Source: Platanthera guangdongensis (taxonomy: Eukaryota; Streptophyta; Magnoliopsida; Asparagales; Orchidaceae). Taken from it: a stretch of 64,000 nucleotides of DNA. The notes under the pieces are model-generated. The model was not told the DNA's origin. It worked only from the letters and a program-made list of their open reading frames with translations, and searched no databases. Below are positions 1 through 10,987 of this stretch, piece by piece. Each line of letters begins with the position of its first letter. Positions within the stretch are counted from its first letter, which is position 1. The position numbers and the translations under genes were made by a program. The stretch lies in contig CM077162.1 in the NCBI GenBank assembly GCA_039583875.1, forward strand, positions 64,787,259-64,851,258. Direction: 5' to 3'.

Positions 1-1246
1 TCTTGTTAAAAATCCTATGCCTTAGTATGGCTACTATATCCTACAAAAATACCTTCAAAACTCTTTTCACTGAATTTAGTTGTATGATACTTCTCATTGT
101 TAAGTATGAAGCATTTACTACCAAAGATTATAAAATATGTTATAGTCAGTTTCCTGCCCTTTAGTAGTTCGTAAGGTGTATTATCATGGTTCTTATTTTG
201 AGTGCTCTATTTTGCACGTGACACGCAGTGTTGACGGCTTCAGCCTAGAAGTATTCTGGAAGTGAGGTATCACATAACATGGTTCTGCAGGCCTCTATGA
301 GTGTTCTATTCCTTCTCTCAGTGGCTCCGTTCTTTTGAGGAGTACGAGGAGAGGAAAACTCATGAAAGAGACCTAGGCTTTAACAGAATTCTGTCATGGC
401 CCCAGATTTAAACTCTGTTCCATTGTCACTTCTGATTTTGACAACTGAACAGTTGTATTCATTCTGGATGTGCCAGATAAAAATAGTGAAAATATCAAAA
501 GTATCTGGCATGTGTTTTAGAAAGAACACCCAATGAGAGGAATGATCTATAATAACCAATTTTTAATCCTTACCTCCCAAACTTCTAATTTGCAGGGGAC
601 CGAACAAGTCTATATGAAGTAGGGGTAAACACTTGTTAGAATCTTTGCTAATAATACATTTAAAGGCAGCCCTTGTTTACTTGCCTTTTACGCATGCGTG
701 AGAAGGTCTATCTCCAATTCACTTAACATTGGGCGCATCACGTACTAAATTAAGAGAAAATAATTTATTAATAGTTTTGTAATTTACATGTGTTAATCTC
801 TTATGCTATTGGACAGCAAGCGATGCACTATCTTTTGCCAAAAAGCACACTGGTGTAGAAGAGTCTATGCAAATAAAATTCAAGCAAAATATATTTCTAC
901 TACGAGTGCCTGATAGAATCGTTTCTAAGTTATCAACCGATTTTATCAAGCACTTGTCTGCATGAAATTCTACTATGTATCCTTTATCATAGAGCTGGCT
1001 TATTCTTATAATATTATGTTCTAATCCTTCAAGATAAGCCACATCTGAGAAGGATACACTACCGTTAGTCATCATACCATAGCCTCTTGTGATTCCCTTG
1101 TTAGAACCTCCACAGGTGACCTTTGGCCAATTCTCAATTGGAGAGTACTTTTGAAGACGGATTCTACTCACGTTCATGTGCCGAGTGAATCCTCTGTCCA
1201 AATACCAGATATGCGTTTTGTTTGCATTTGGACATACCTGCATTCA
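1..1246 (-). pseudogene. copia pol fragment: protease, GAG-pre-integrase, integrase core
   Basis: The minus strand encodes the N-terminal part of pol. Protease starts near 1243 and shows the copia motif as WYLDRGFTRHM: the catalytic Asp-Ser/Thr-Gly is Asp-Arg-Gly, so the protease active site is damaged. Downstream come a GAG-pre-integrase stretch with a KGKQTRAAF motif (about 660-700) and an integrase core with VKIRSDNGTEF (about 425-455) and a glutamate in the TERRNRTL segment (about 345). Stops and frame changes separate these blocks. The product would have been a polyprotein that matures Gag and integrates cDNA. The domain call is secure; no functional protein can come from it. Confidence 0.85.
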
Positions 1247-1259
1247 CAAATCATTTTTC

Positions 1260-3554
1260 CTTAGGAACCCAAACTCGTTTGTGTCCTTGGTCTCTAGTTA
1301 GCACACTCCCCCTACGAGTGTTAACATTGTGAGTGGTCTGTCTCACATTATTAACTTGAGGAGATTTAAATCTTCTGGGATTAAACCAGCAATCTATGAC
1401 AAAGTGACCAACTTTACCGCAACACCAACATTCAAACCTGTTGTATCTTTTCTAAGTCTCCTGTTTGACCTTTTGAACGTGTGGTCTTGCAGGGGCGGCT
1501 GATATGGAGGTAGAAGCCTCATGATGATGGCATTCACAAGCCTTTTTCACCTCCTTTTCCTTGGGTACAACAAGCTTGGACTTTTGTTCCTTCTTCATAT
1601 TATTACCATGAATGTATGGACCATAGTGCTTCATTTGTATCTACTTATAAGGTGCCTTGAAGACACTTTCACCAAAGTTTCGGGGACGAATCCATCCTTG
1701 GTATCTTGACTTAGGCTCTACATAAGTAGGCCTGGCAAAATGACCATAGGATGAATCAAAATCAAACTTGTTTGTCGGGAAGATGACCTTCTTAAACGAG
1801 GTTAGATCTGGAGGAACTTTCCCCTTTTCCTTGGCTAAAGCCTTCTTGGTAACCTTATTCTTTCGTTGAGCTTTATTCCTCCTAGAAGACTTACTAGGAG
1901 CAGCCTAATGGCGTAAGCCAGCTCCTTTGGCTTGAGCGGAGAATTCAGCAATAAATGGAAGAACTGTCTTGGGCTTGGAGAAACTTTCAACCAGTTTCTT
2001 TTCAGCTGCAAGTTATTCTTCTAATTCCTTGATGATTTCCTCTTTCAAGTTAAGGTGCTAGAGAGCTTTATTGTATTCCTTGATTGCGACATGGAATTCC
2101 GCTCTGAGTGAGTCCATCTTTACGATATCCTCTCTCAGAGTGCTCTCCTCAGCCTTGAGAGATTTGATCTCCTTAGCCTGATTTCTAGTAACTCTTTGAC
2201 ATTTATTGTATGCTTTGATTAATTCCTTGTATTGAATCATATCTTCAGACTCATCATCAGAAGAGCAATCCTCATGATCATGGTTTGAAGCATCAAATTC
2301 TGAGAGAAGAGTGTGAGAATTTACCTTCCCAGTGTACTGGGGTTCTTCTTCCTCGCCTGTCCGTTCCATTAGCCTAAAGTAGGCTTCCTCTACCTCACTT
2401 GACTCAGATGTGTCAGATTCACTGAGAGTTTTGTCCTTCTTGGCTACTAGGCTTCTTTTAGATTTCTTTTTACTATACAAGGACTTCTTCTCTTCTCTTC
2501 TTCCACCATCTTTCTTCTTGTGCGAGCAATCAACAATTACGTGCCCTGGCTAATTACAATAATAACAAATGATGTCAGATGAAATATGTTTGTTTGGTTT
2601 AGAGTTATACCTATCATGGCTACTTGAGCCTTTTTTGTGACGATCACCATTGTGTCGTGATCTTCCAGAGGAAAAGTCTTTGTCTTTCCATTTCTTCTAC
2701 TTGCTTAGGAACTTCTTGAACAGACTAGTGGGTAGAGAGAACTCTCCATCTGTTAGTTCAGATCCCGAGATGCTCGACTCTGAGTCTTCTTCTTCACTTT
2801 CTTCCTATGCCGGAGCAGGTGATGCATCTTTAACCTTCCTAGAGCTGTCTGCCTTTAGTTCGACGGACTTTTCCTTCGATGAGGATCTGCTTCCCTCTTC
2901 TTCAGCTTTTCTTGTGTTTATTTGAAGCTAATATGACATCAGCTTCCCGAAGTGGTTCTGAGGATCAGTCTCAGCTAGCTTTCCAAACTCCCTTATAGCA
3001 CATATTTTGTTGTCCCAATCCTTTGTTAAGGATCTTAGGATCTTATCGTTTAATTCTCTGTTGGTGAAGAGTCGGCCATAGTTCCTTAGGCCATTGACGA
3101 TCTTGAAGAAATTTCCAAAAGTATCTGTTATGGTGTCTTTGGGGCCTTACCTGAAGTCCTCATACTTCTGGTTCAAATGGGATCTTCTATCATCCTTGAC
3201 TTCTTCAATCCCTTCCATCAACACGATCAATGATTTCCAAATTTCTTTGGCAGATTTGTAGTGAATGAGATTTTGTAGCATAGAATCATCAACTGTACTT
3301 GCGATAATATTTTTAGCCTTCTTATCTAGAGAGACAAGTGCAATCTCATCCTTATCTAGATCTATCAGCTTCTTTGGCTATTTCTTGGTGGGATTAATAG
3401 TGGAGGCTGTCATAGGAATGTGGGGGCCATCTTCCACTATCATGAAGATCCTTGGATCCACTACTTTCATGAAGAACTTCACCTTATCTTTCCACATGGG
3501 GAAGGTTTCCTTAGTGCATATGGGAAGCTTAGCAAAATTCTTGTCTCTGTCCAT
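1260..3554 (-). pseudogene. copia gag remnant, Sirevirus-type
   Basis: The minus strand from an ATG at 3554 gives a Gag that starts like the family A and B Gags, with a KLPICTKETFPMWKDKV segment (UBN2/DUF4219-type gag domain). Acidic and Ser-rich linkers follow, then a coiled-coil-like region (2058-2480: repeated Lys/Glu with Leu spacing) and two CCHC knuckles, one degraded near 2519-2570 and one intact (CWCCGKVGHFVIDCW) near 1388-1433. Two knuckles plus a coiled coil are typical of large Sirevirus Gags. In-frame stops near 3378 and 3150 read as CAG-to-TAG and CAA-to-TAA changes. It forms particles in live relatives; here it is a pseudogene. Confidence 0.8.
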
Positions 3555-3763
3555 GCTTGTATACTCTTAAGACAACTAAGGGCAGATCAATTCAAGGTGT
3601 TAACCTTTTGATGAACAACCTTGTTGGGTACATTGATTTAAATGTACCTGATTTGAAGAAGCCTCACCCAACTCAATGATATACATCAAAATGTATTTGA
3701 TGTATTTTGAGTTACCTTGTGCAGGTTAAGTATTTGCAGGAAAGAAGAAAAAGTTTCTAAGTC

Positions 3764-4612
3764 CATGTGTCGACACTAAGGAGCAATGTGTCGACACTTA
3801 AGAAGACTTGTGTCGACACCCAGGCAAGCAGTTCGACACTTGGAGTAATTGTGTCGACACCAGGGATGCTGAGTCGACACCAGACAGAAAGGGTCGACAC
3901 AAGGAGCTGTGTCGACACTCAGTGAAGAAAAGTACAGTGAAGCAGTGTCGACACTTAACAGCAGTGTCGACACCTAGAAGAACTGTGTCTACATAAGAAA
4001 GTGTCGACACAAGGAGCTGTGTCGACACTCAGCAAAAGTCAGCAGAGACTAAGTATAAGTGTCGACACCTAGAACAATGTGTCGACACACAGCAGCAGAG
4101 TCCACACTTGAAGAAAGTGTCGACACAAGAAAGTATGTGTCGACACTCAGCTGAAGACTCAACACTTGAAGAAAGTGTCGACACAAGGAGCTGTGTCGAC
4201 ACTTAACAAAGTTCAGAAATTTCTAAGTACAAGTGTCGACACTAAGGAGATGTGTCGACACTCAGCCAGAGTCTCGACAGAAGAAGATGTGTCGACACAA
4301 GGAGCTGTGTCGACACTCAACAAGTTTCAACACTGAAGACATGTGTCGACACCAAGAAGCAGTGTCGACACTTAACAGATTCAATACATGAAGATGTGTC
4401 GACACAAAGGTGTTGTGTCGACACTTAGAAGAGTTCAGCAAAATACTGAAGTACAAGTACTTGTGTCGACACTCAATTTCAGTGTCGACACATGAAGAAG
4501 AAGTAGTGTCGAGATATAAAATCTACAACACAAGGAGTTGTGTCGACACCTTTTAGGCTATTGTCGACACTTAGACAACATGTGTCGACACTTGGTCTAT
4601 AAGTGTCGACAC
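3764..4612. repeat. array of ~28 GTGTCGACAC palindromes in LTR U3
   Basis: About 28 exact copies of the 10-bp perfect palindrome GTGTCGACAC, plus decayed versions (GTGTCTAC, GTTCGACAC, GTCCACAC), at irregular spacing of roughly 15-45 bp. Linkers themselves recur (AAGGAGCT before and TCAGC after many copies). The array ends about 150 bp upstream of the TATA-like box, so it lies where an LTR enhancer would be. Sireviruses are known for palindromic U3 motifs. What binds these is unknown. Open frames here (Cys-Arg-His rich) only reflect the repeat. Confidence 0.9.
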
Positions 4613-4769
4613 TTAAAGACAGACAGTCTCGACACTTGGAGACAATTACAGAATTTTCAAGAACTGACTGGATGACTTGACAGCTGCCATTCCAGCCGGT
4701 GTACAGCACCTGTCAGAGTTGTCAGAAAACAGTTATGAACCGGACCAGCCGGTTACCATGAAGAAGGCC

Positions 4770-4778
4770 TATAAATAG
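4770..4778 (+). promoter_or_regulatory. TATA-like box of family A LTR
   Basis: TATAAATAG lies after the palindrome array and before the transcribed-looking R/U5 part. The inverted copy has the same box at 14242-14250. It is the best candidate for the LTR promoter. Confidence 0.65.
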
Positions 4779-5199
4779 GCTTATACAGTCTACAGAAACG
4801 GGGGTTGATAAGATCAGTTGAACACAAGTACAAGTGATCAATATACAAAGAAGATCTTGCTATTCCTTGAAGAATCAAGTGCAGATCTAAGAAGTTGGAG
4901 AGAGAGAGCTCCATCCAAGAAATCAGCCGTTGGAACTAGGCTGAGAAGAAGGGTTCAGATTTATTCTGAATCTTAAGTAGCTGAGATCAAGGATCAACTG
5001 CAGAAGGAGTCAATCTTATTGAGTTCTACATTCAAGAAGCTTTGAAGAAAGCCAAGTCAGATTGATTTCATCTGAGTTCTTCCAAGAACTCATCAAGAAA
5101 CTCACAACTCACCTCTCTTGTCTCTGAGTTGCTGAGTTAACATTATTGTATTCAAATTTTCTTATAGGATCCTTTGGATCTGAGTCTTGTAAGCCTGTA

Positions 5200-5395
5200 A
5201 TTATAAAGGCTGAGTGTAGGGCTTGAGTTCCTGAGTGTAGGAGATTGAAATCTCTGAGTGTAGGCCTTGGTGGCTGAGTGTAGGCCTTGGTGGCTAAGTG
5301 TAGGCCTTGGTGGCTGAGTGTAGGCCTTTGTGGCTGAGTGTAGGCTTTGTGAAGAAGCTGAGTTGTAGGGCCTTGGGCCTGAGGTGTAGGAACCT
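5200..5395 (+). repeat. GTAGG minirepeats in R/U5 of family A
   Basis: At least seven copies of CTGAGTGTAGG; the central ones form a 21-bp tandem (GGCTGAGTGTAGGCCTTGGT). It lies downstream of the TATA box, so it would be transcribed. The same module recurs in the inverted copy (about 13690-13840) and, in a diverged form, in family C (about 25205-25600). Confidence 0.8.
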
Positions 5396-5620
5396 ATTTT
5401 GGGTTCTGAGATAGTGGAGAAGTTGGGCCGAATCTAGTACACTGCTAGATAGGCGAAAGGAGAAAGTGGATGTACCCAAACCTTGGGGAACCACTATAAA
5501 ACTGTGTGTCTACTGTGTGTTGTGATTTGCTGTGATTGCTGTGTGATTGCTGTGATAAAGTAGCTAGAAATCTGAGTTAGATACTGATTGCTGCCATAAA
5601 AAGGTAAAAAAGATTCAAGT

Positions 5621-5651
5621 CACCTATTCACCCCCCCCCCCCCTCTAGGTG
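5621..5651 (+). other. C-rich hairpin at LTR 3' end
   Basis: CACCTA at 5621-5626 can pair with TAGGTG at 5646-5651 around a loop of TTCAC and a long C run. Other copia LTRs here have an equivalent structure with a different stem sequence. It sits 20 bp from the LTR end and just before the primer site. Confidence 0.6.
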
Positions 5652-5673
5652 TTTAAGTACAATATCTTTCAAG

Positions 5674-5686
5674 TGGTATCAGAGCC
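5674..5686 (+). other. Primer-binding site (tRNA-iMet type)
   Basis: TGGTATCAGAGCC, two bases after the LTR end, is the usual plant copia primer site complementary to the 3' end of initiator methionine tRNA. Minus-strand DNA synthesis would start here. Confidence 0.92.
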
Positions 5687-5776
5687 AGGTTACTCAAAAA
5701 GGGACATAACTGTCTGAGTAGATCCTGTTGGCAGATTCAGTCTAAGTCAATTACAGAATCAATAAAATCAAGAACC

Positions 5777-7819
5777 ATGGGTTCCACTGAGAATCACAAG
5801 GAATTGGGATCCATGAAGTTACCCATATGTAGGAAAGAGATCTTTGGGATCTGGAAGGAAAGGGTGAGACTTTTTATGGAAGCCTCAGACCCTAGGATTT
5901 ATATCACAGTGAAGGAAGGGTCATATGTGCCCATGAAGGTGTCAGTCTTAGATGCAAATCAGAGGACACCAAAGGATTTCTCTGAAATTACAAAGGATGA
6001 AATTGTTCTAGCCACTATGGATAAGAGGGATCAGAACATCATAGTGAGTGCCATAGATGATGCAACTTTTCAGAATCTGATACACTGTAAGATAGCTAAA
6101 GAGATGTGGGATACTCTTATTGTGTATATGGAGGGTTCTGAAGAAGTAAGGCAAGATAGAAAATCCTTGCTAAATCAAGAATATGAAAGTTTTAGACAAG
6201 ATAAAGCTGATAGCATAACTGAGTGATATAAGAAGTTCTACATGATTGTGAATGAGCTCATGTCCTATGGCAGAGAGTTCAGTAATTATGAACTCAATGA
6301 TAAGTTTCTAAGGTCCCTAACAAAAGATTGGGACACCAAGATCTGTGACATTAGAGAAATGGCTAAGTTAGCAGAAATTCCTCCACCAACTCTATTTGGG
6401 AAACTGTTATCCTATGAGATGCAGTTGATGGTGAGGAAAGAAGAGGAGAAATCCACAAGAAGTGAACACAAAGAAAGGACAGTGGCTTTCAAAACCGAAG
6501 CCCCCAGAAAGTACAGGAGTAAATCACCAACTCCACCTCCAAAAGTATTTGAGACTGAGTCAGAAGATTCAGAAAGCAGGAAGTCTGAGAGCAGTGAAAG
6601 TGATGAGGACTTTGCTGCTTTCACAAGACATTTCCAGAAGTTCTTAAAGAAGAAACAGTGGAGGACAAGGTGTTCTACTTCACAGAGAAAAGAAGACTAT
6701 TATCAGCACAAAAAGTCTTCAAAGAAAGACAGGAAAAAGACTAAGTCTAGCAAGGCAACTCTTTCAAAAATAGTATGCTATTGCTGCAATAGATAAGGTC
6801 ATGTTGTTGCAGATTGTCCTGAGAAGAGGAAGGAGTCTAGTGACAAGAAAAAGACTCAATACAAGGGCAAGAAAGAAAAGTCTTTAGTTTCCAAGAAGGA
6901 CAAGAGCCTGACAGATTTATCTTCATCAGAAACTGAGTCAGATGCAGAAGCATATATAGGACTGTTTGCTGAGGAGGAAGAAGAAGAGTTCATGCAGATT
7001 ATGAATTCTATATATGATCAAGAGGACAGTTAGTGCCAAGGACTGATGGCATTGACTGAAAGTGACAAAATCCTGGAGCAGCCAGGTCCCAGTAAGGTAC
7101 AAAGTTCAACTTTTAGTTCAATTTCTTGTGCTAGTACAGAATCAGATTCATCATCATCAAATGATGAGAGTGCATCTGAGTCTGAAGAAGATATTCATCA
7201 GTTAATAGATGAATATAAAGTTCTGTTGCAAGCTTATAAGAAGAGCAAGTCCCTAGCCAAAAGTCTGGCAAAGGAAATTTCTGATCTGAAAGCTGCTGCA
7301 ACTGATTTTGAGAAATTGTTTGATCAAAAACTTAATGAGATAGCCAGACTGAAGCACATAACTGTGATTCAGATGGGGACTATATCATTTAAGAATGATC
7401 ATATCAAGAGTCTGGAGATTAATCTTCAAAAGGAGAAAGACTTAGTTGCTAGGTTTTCTAAACCTAAGTCAGTTCTACCCTTAATTGATGAATTTGTTCA
7501 TCACAAAGGTAAAGCTGGACTGGGATTTACTAGACCTACAAGGACTGTTCAGTCCAAGTCCAAGTCCAAGGGCAAAGCCCCAACTTTCAACAAGTCAGCT
7601 GTAGATAAAACAGCAAAGACAGTACCTAAGCAAAGGTACAATAAGTTTGAGTGTTGGTGCTATGGCAAGGTAGGCCACTTTGCAATGGACTGTTGGCACA
7701 ATGCTAGTGCCAAAGTGAGTAGCAAACTACCTGTTGGAAAACCAGTAGGTAGCCTTGTCAGGATGCAAACTAACAAGTACCAAGGACCCAAGAATTCTTT
7801 GTGTTCTAAGGTTCACTAA
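5777..7819 (+). pseudogene. gag of family A copy 1 (one frame, three internal stops)
   Basis: A single frame of about 681 codons from ATG 5777 to TAA 7817-7819. Three stops inside (6224-6226, 6794-6796, 7031-7033) are sense codons in the inverted copy: Arg, Gln and Gln. Domains in order: N-terminal gag domain (UBN2/DUF4219-like) with the FGIWKERVRLFME segment, a Ser/Glu-rich linker (about 6540-6615), a basic stretch, a first knuckle cut by a stop (CYCCNR then stop, 6776-6820), an acidic region, a coiled coil (about 7196-7450), and a second knuckle near 7650-7693 where the second Cys is Tyr (CWCYGKVGHF). Gag would assemble the particle and bind RNA. Both knuckles are broken in this copy. Confidence 0.88.
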
Positions 7820-7825
7820 TCTATT

Positions 7826-8958
7826 TTGCAGGTGAGTCCTAGTGGCCATGCACCAATATGGTACTTGGACAGTGGATGTTCCAGACATATGACTGGAACA
7901 AGGGAATTACTAAAGGACTACACACCAATAAAGGATGGTCCAAAAGTCACCTTTGGTGGTTCTGAAAAAGGAATCATCAAAGGGTTTGGTAACATTTCTA
8001 GTAACTTAGTTACCATTACTCAAGTGGCTTATGTTAAAGGTTTGAAACATAACCTAATTAGTATAAGTCAATTAAGTGATGTAGATATGACATCTCATTT
8101 GTTAAGGATGGTTGTCATATCAAGAGATCAAATGATCAAGTGATCATTTTGACTGGTTATAGAAAGAGGAATGTCTACTGCCTAGACATTATGTGTGAGA
8201 CCAATGGTTCTCAAGTGTGTCTTGTAGCTGATGAGAAAGTCTCTCATTGTGTCAAATGGCACAAGAGGCTAGCCCATCTTAACTACAAGACAATTGGCAA
8301 ACTCTTTAGCAAAGAGTTAGCGAAGAATGGTACTCAAGTTAAGTGTATTAAAGATGGTATTTGCTCAGCTTGTCAAAAGGGCAAGCAGACTAGATCCACC
8401 TTTAGAAGCATTGAAAACAAAGATGCTGTGAGGTGCTTATATCTCTTGCATATGGATCTCTTTAGTCCAATGCCAGTTCACAGCCTAGGTAGGAAGGTCT
8501 ATACCTTTGTAGTTGTAGATGACTACTCAAGGTTTTCCTGGGTGTTCTTCCTAAGACAGAAATCTGAAACACCTAATATCTTCTATAGCTTTGTTAGACA
8601 AATTCAGAATGAACTAAATAGTACAGTGGTCAAAATAAGAAGTGACCATGGTACTGAATTTCAGTCTGATAACATGACAAAACTATGTGAAGACTTTGGG
8701 ATATTTCAAGAGTTTTCTTCACCAAGAATACCTCAGCAAAATGACATTGCTGAGAGGAAGAATAGAACCTTGATTGAGGCTGGTAGGACCCTATTAAGTG
8801 ATACATCTCTATCAGAATACTTCTGGGCTGAGGCAGTGAATATTGCATGCCATGTTATTAATAGGGCTACCATTACTAAAAGCCTCGACAAGACCCCCTA
8901 TGAGGTTGTGAAAGGCAGGAAACCAAATCTATCCTACTTCAGGATCTTTGGTTGTAAG
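7826..8958 (+). pseudogene. pol part 1 of family A: protease and integrase
   Basis: Pol continues in the same frame as gag after one stop. Protease has an intact WYLDSGCSRHMTG active-site region (Asp-Ser-Gly, about 7860-7898). A frame change near 8100 separates it from the GAG-pre-integrase and integrase frame (8140 onward). Integrase shows its zinc-binding HHCC set (WHKRLAHLN ... CSACQKGKQ), the catalytic Asp residues in LHMDLF and IRSDHGTEF, and Glu in the AERKNRTL segment, so DD35E residues are all present. A TGA at 8959-8961 replaces a codon after FGCK. Integrase would join cDNA to the genome; this copy cannot make the full polyprotein. Confidence 0.88.
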
Positions 8959-10987
8959 TGATATATACTTAACAATGGAAAGTCTTACTTGACTAAGTTT
9001 GCTGCCAAGTCCCAAGAGGGAATTTTTGTTGGGTACAACAACAATAGTAAGGCTTATAGAGTCTACAACCTGTCTACTCAAGTTGTAGAAGAGACTGTAC
9101 ATGTAGTATTTGATGAAACTAGGCTTATTAACAATGAGTTGTCTAGTAGTGTATGCAGCCCCACAGGTTTAATAAAGAAGATGGACAAGCTCACTATAGA
9201 AGAAGAACCTACTGCAAGGCAGCAAGTAGAAGACAGTGGTTGTTGTCCAAGGGGAGTTCTACATATACCAAATGCAGATGAAGTACAAGGAGTACAGCAT
9301 GATGAAGATGTTGAAGAAGTTCAACCTGAAGTCAGGATGCCTCCAGCCAATAGGCATCTTAGAGATCATCCAGCTGAACAAATCATTGGTGATCTAAGAC
9401 AAGGGGTACAGACAAGGAGCAGAAATCTGAATGCAGCAATCTACTCTAGTTTTCTATCCCATGTTGAACCAAAGAAGTTTGAAGAAGCCATCAAAGACCC
9501 TCTTTGGATTGAGGCAATGCAAGAAGAGCTGAATCAGTTCAAGAGGTGCAAGGTCTGGGAGCTTGTTCCTAAACCTAAAGACCACAATATAATTGGAACC
9601 AAGTGGATCTATAGGAACAAGATGGATGAACAAGGAGTCATCATTAAGAATAAAGCAAGATTGGTTGCTAAAGGATATAGGCAGGAAGAAGGTATTGATT
9701 TTGATCAAACCTTTGCTCTAGTAGCCAGACTGGAAGCCATAAGAATGTTCCTGGCCTATGCAACCTTTCAAGGATTTAAAGTTTACCAAATGGATGTCAA
9801 GTCAGCATTTCTGAATGGTAATCTTAAAGAGGAAGTCTATGTGGAACAGCCATCAGGTTTTGTTGATTCAACTCTACCTAATCATGTCTATAGACTTAGG
9901 AAAGCATTATATGGGTTAAAGCAAGCCCCTAGGGCTTGGTATGAAGCCCTGTCTAGTTTCCTCATTGAGAATAAGTTCACAAGGGGGAAAATAGACAAGA
10001 CTCTATTCCTTAGGGAATCTAGAAGTAATACTAGTCCAAATATATGTATGTGACATTATATTTGGGTCTACTGAAAGTAGCCTTTGCAAAACGTTTGCAA
10101 AACTAATGCAAGGTCAATTTGAGATGAGTAGTATGGGAGAGCTAAAGTTCTTCTTGGGTCTCCAAGTAAGACAAACTGAGAATGGTTTATCCATATGCCA
10201 GTCCAAGTTCACCCTAGAACTCATAAGGAAGTATGGTATGGATTCATCCAGTACCATGAAGACTCCTATGGGGTCAAGTATGTATCTTAGCAAGGATGAT
10301 GCAGGGAAACCTGTAGATGAAACCTTGTATAGAGGGATAGTTGGCTCCCTATTATATTTGACTACAAGTAGACCAGATATCATGTATGCTACATGTGTCT
10401 GTGCAAGGTATCAAGCCTGCTCTAAAGAGTCTCATTTGACAGCAGTCAAAAGAATATTGAGATATCTAAAGGACACTCCTTATCTAGGCCTCTGGTACCC
10501 TAGGAATGGAGATTTTGAACTAACAGGTTATTAAGATGCAGACTTTGCAGGATGCAAAGAAGACAGAAAAAGCACAACTGGAACCTGTCAATTCCTAGGT
10601 GGAAGACTGATTTCATGGAGTAGCAACAAGCAAACAAGTGTGGCTATCTCCACTGTAGAACCAGAATATATGGCTGCTGGAAGTTGCTGTGCTCAACTTC
10701 TATGGATACATCATCAGCTTGAGGACTATGGAATTCAGGTAAGTAGAACTCCACTATTTTGTGATTCTACAAGTGCTATATCAATTGCACATAATCATGT
10801 TTCCCATAGTAGAACTAAACATATTGAGATAAAATATCATTTTCTTAGGGAGCATGTAGAGAAAGAAGATATTTTACTAGAATATGTTAAAACTGATAAT
10901 CAACTAGCTGATATGTATACTAAGCCCCTAGAAGAAGATAAGTTCAATAGGTTTAAAATTGAACTAGAAATGATAAACTTAGAGTAA
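8959..10987 (+). pseudogene. pol part 2 of family A: reverse transcriptase and RNase H
   Basis: The copia RT (RVT_2 type) starts around 9480 with [16 protein letters not shown], and the conserved [31 protein letters not shown] and [12 protein letters not shown] blocks follow. A frame change near 10015-10050 precedes the catalytic box, which reads YVCD instead of YVDD (10043-10054), so the first catalytic Asp is lost. After it come the KFFLGLQVRQ segment and RNase H. RNase H begins at about 10530 with a stop just before its first Asp (10532-10534) and then runs open to TAA 10985-10987, ending with the copia signature LADMYTKPL. Not functional. Confidence 0.88.

Larger units (their letters stand above)
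1..3621 (-). mobile_element. Ty1/copia (Sirevirus-type) interior, truncated both ends
   Basis: Reading the minus strand from 3621 down gives the leader, gag, protease and start of integrase of a copia element. The leader beside gag resembles the leader of the family B element at about 41655-41713 (both contain TTCATCAAAAGG-like sequence followed by ACACC). The primer site and 5' LTR are missing because the family A LTR begins at 3622, so this element was there first and was invaded just after its primer site. The left part continues beyond the window. It is a different family from A, since gag is only moderately similar. Stops occur throughout, so it is dead. Confidence 0.85.
3622..5671 (+). 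repeat. 5' LTR of family A copy 1 (2050 bp)
   Basis: The LTR starts TGTTGGGTAC and ends CTTTCA, followed after two bases by the primer site. From left to right it holds a palindrome array (3764-4612), a TATA-like box (4770-4778), a run of GTAGG minirepeats (5200-5395), the block GTGGATGTACCC shared with the other copia LTRs (about 5467), and a C-rich hairpin (5621-5651). The inverted copy at 13394-15402 is about 2009 bp and nearly identical by eye, which fixes both ends. Confidence 0.92.

Noticed and set aside
3764..4612. CRISPR-like array of a short repeat with spacers
   Set aside because: The repeat is only 10 bp and self-complementary, spacers are irregular and similar to each other, it lies within an LTR, and the setting is a plant genome.
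3776..4709. Cys-Arg-His-rich ORFs in the family A LTR
   Set aside because: They are translations of the GTGTCGACAC repeat in several frames on both strands and the same occurs in the inverted copy; no start context or domain.
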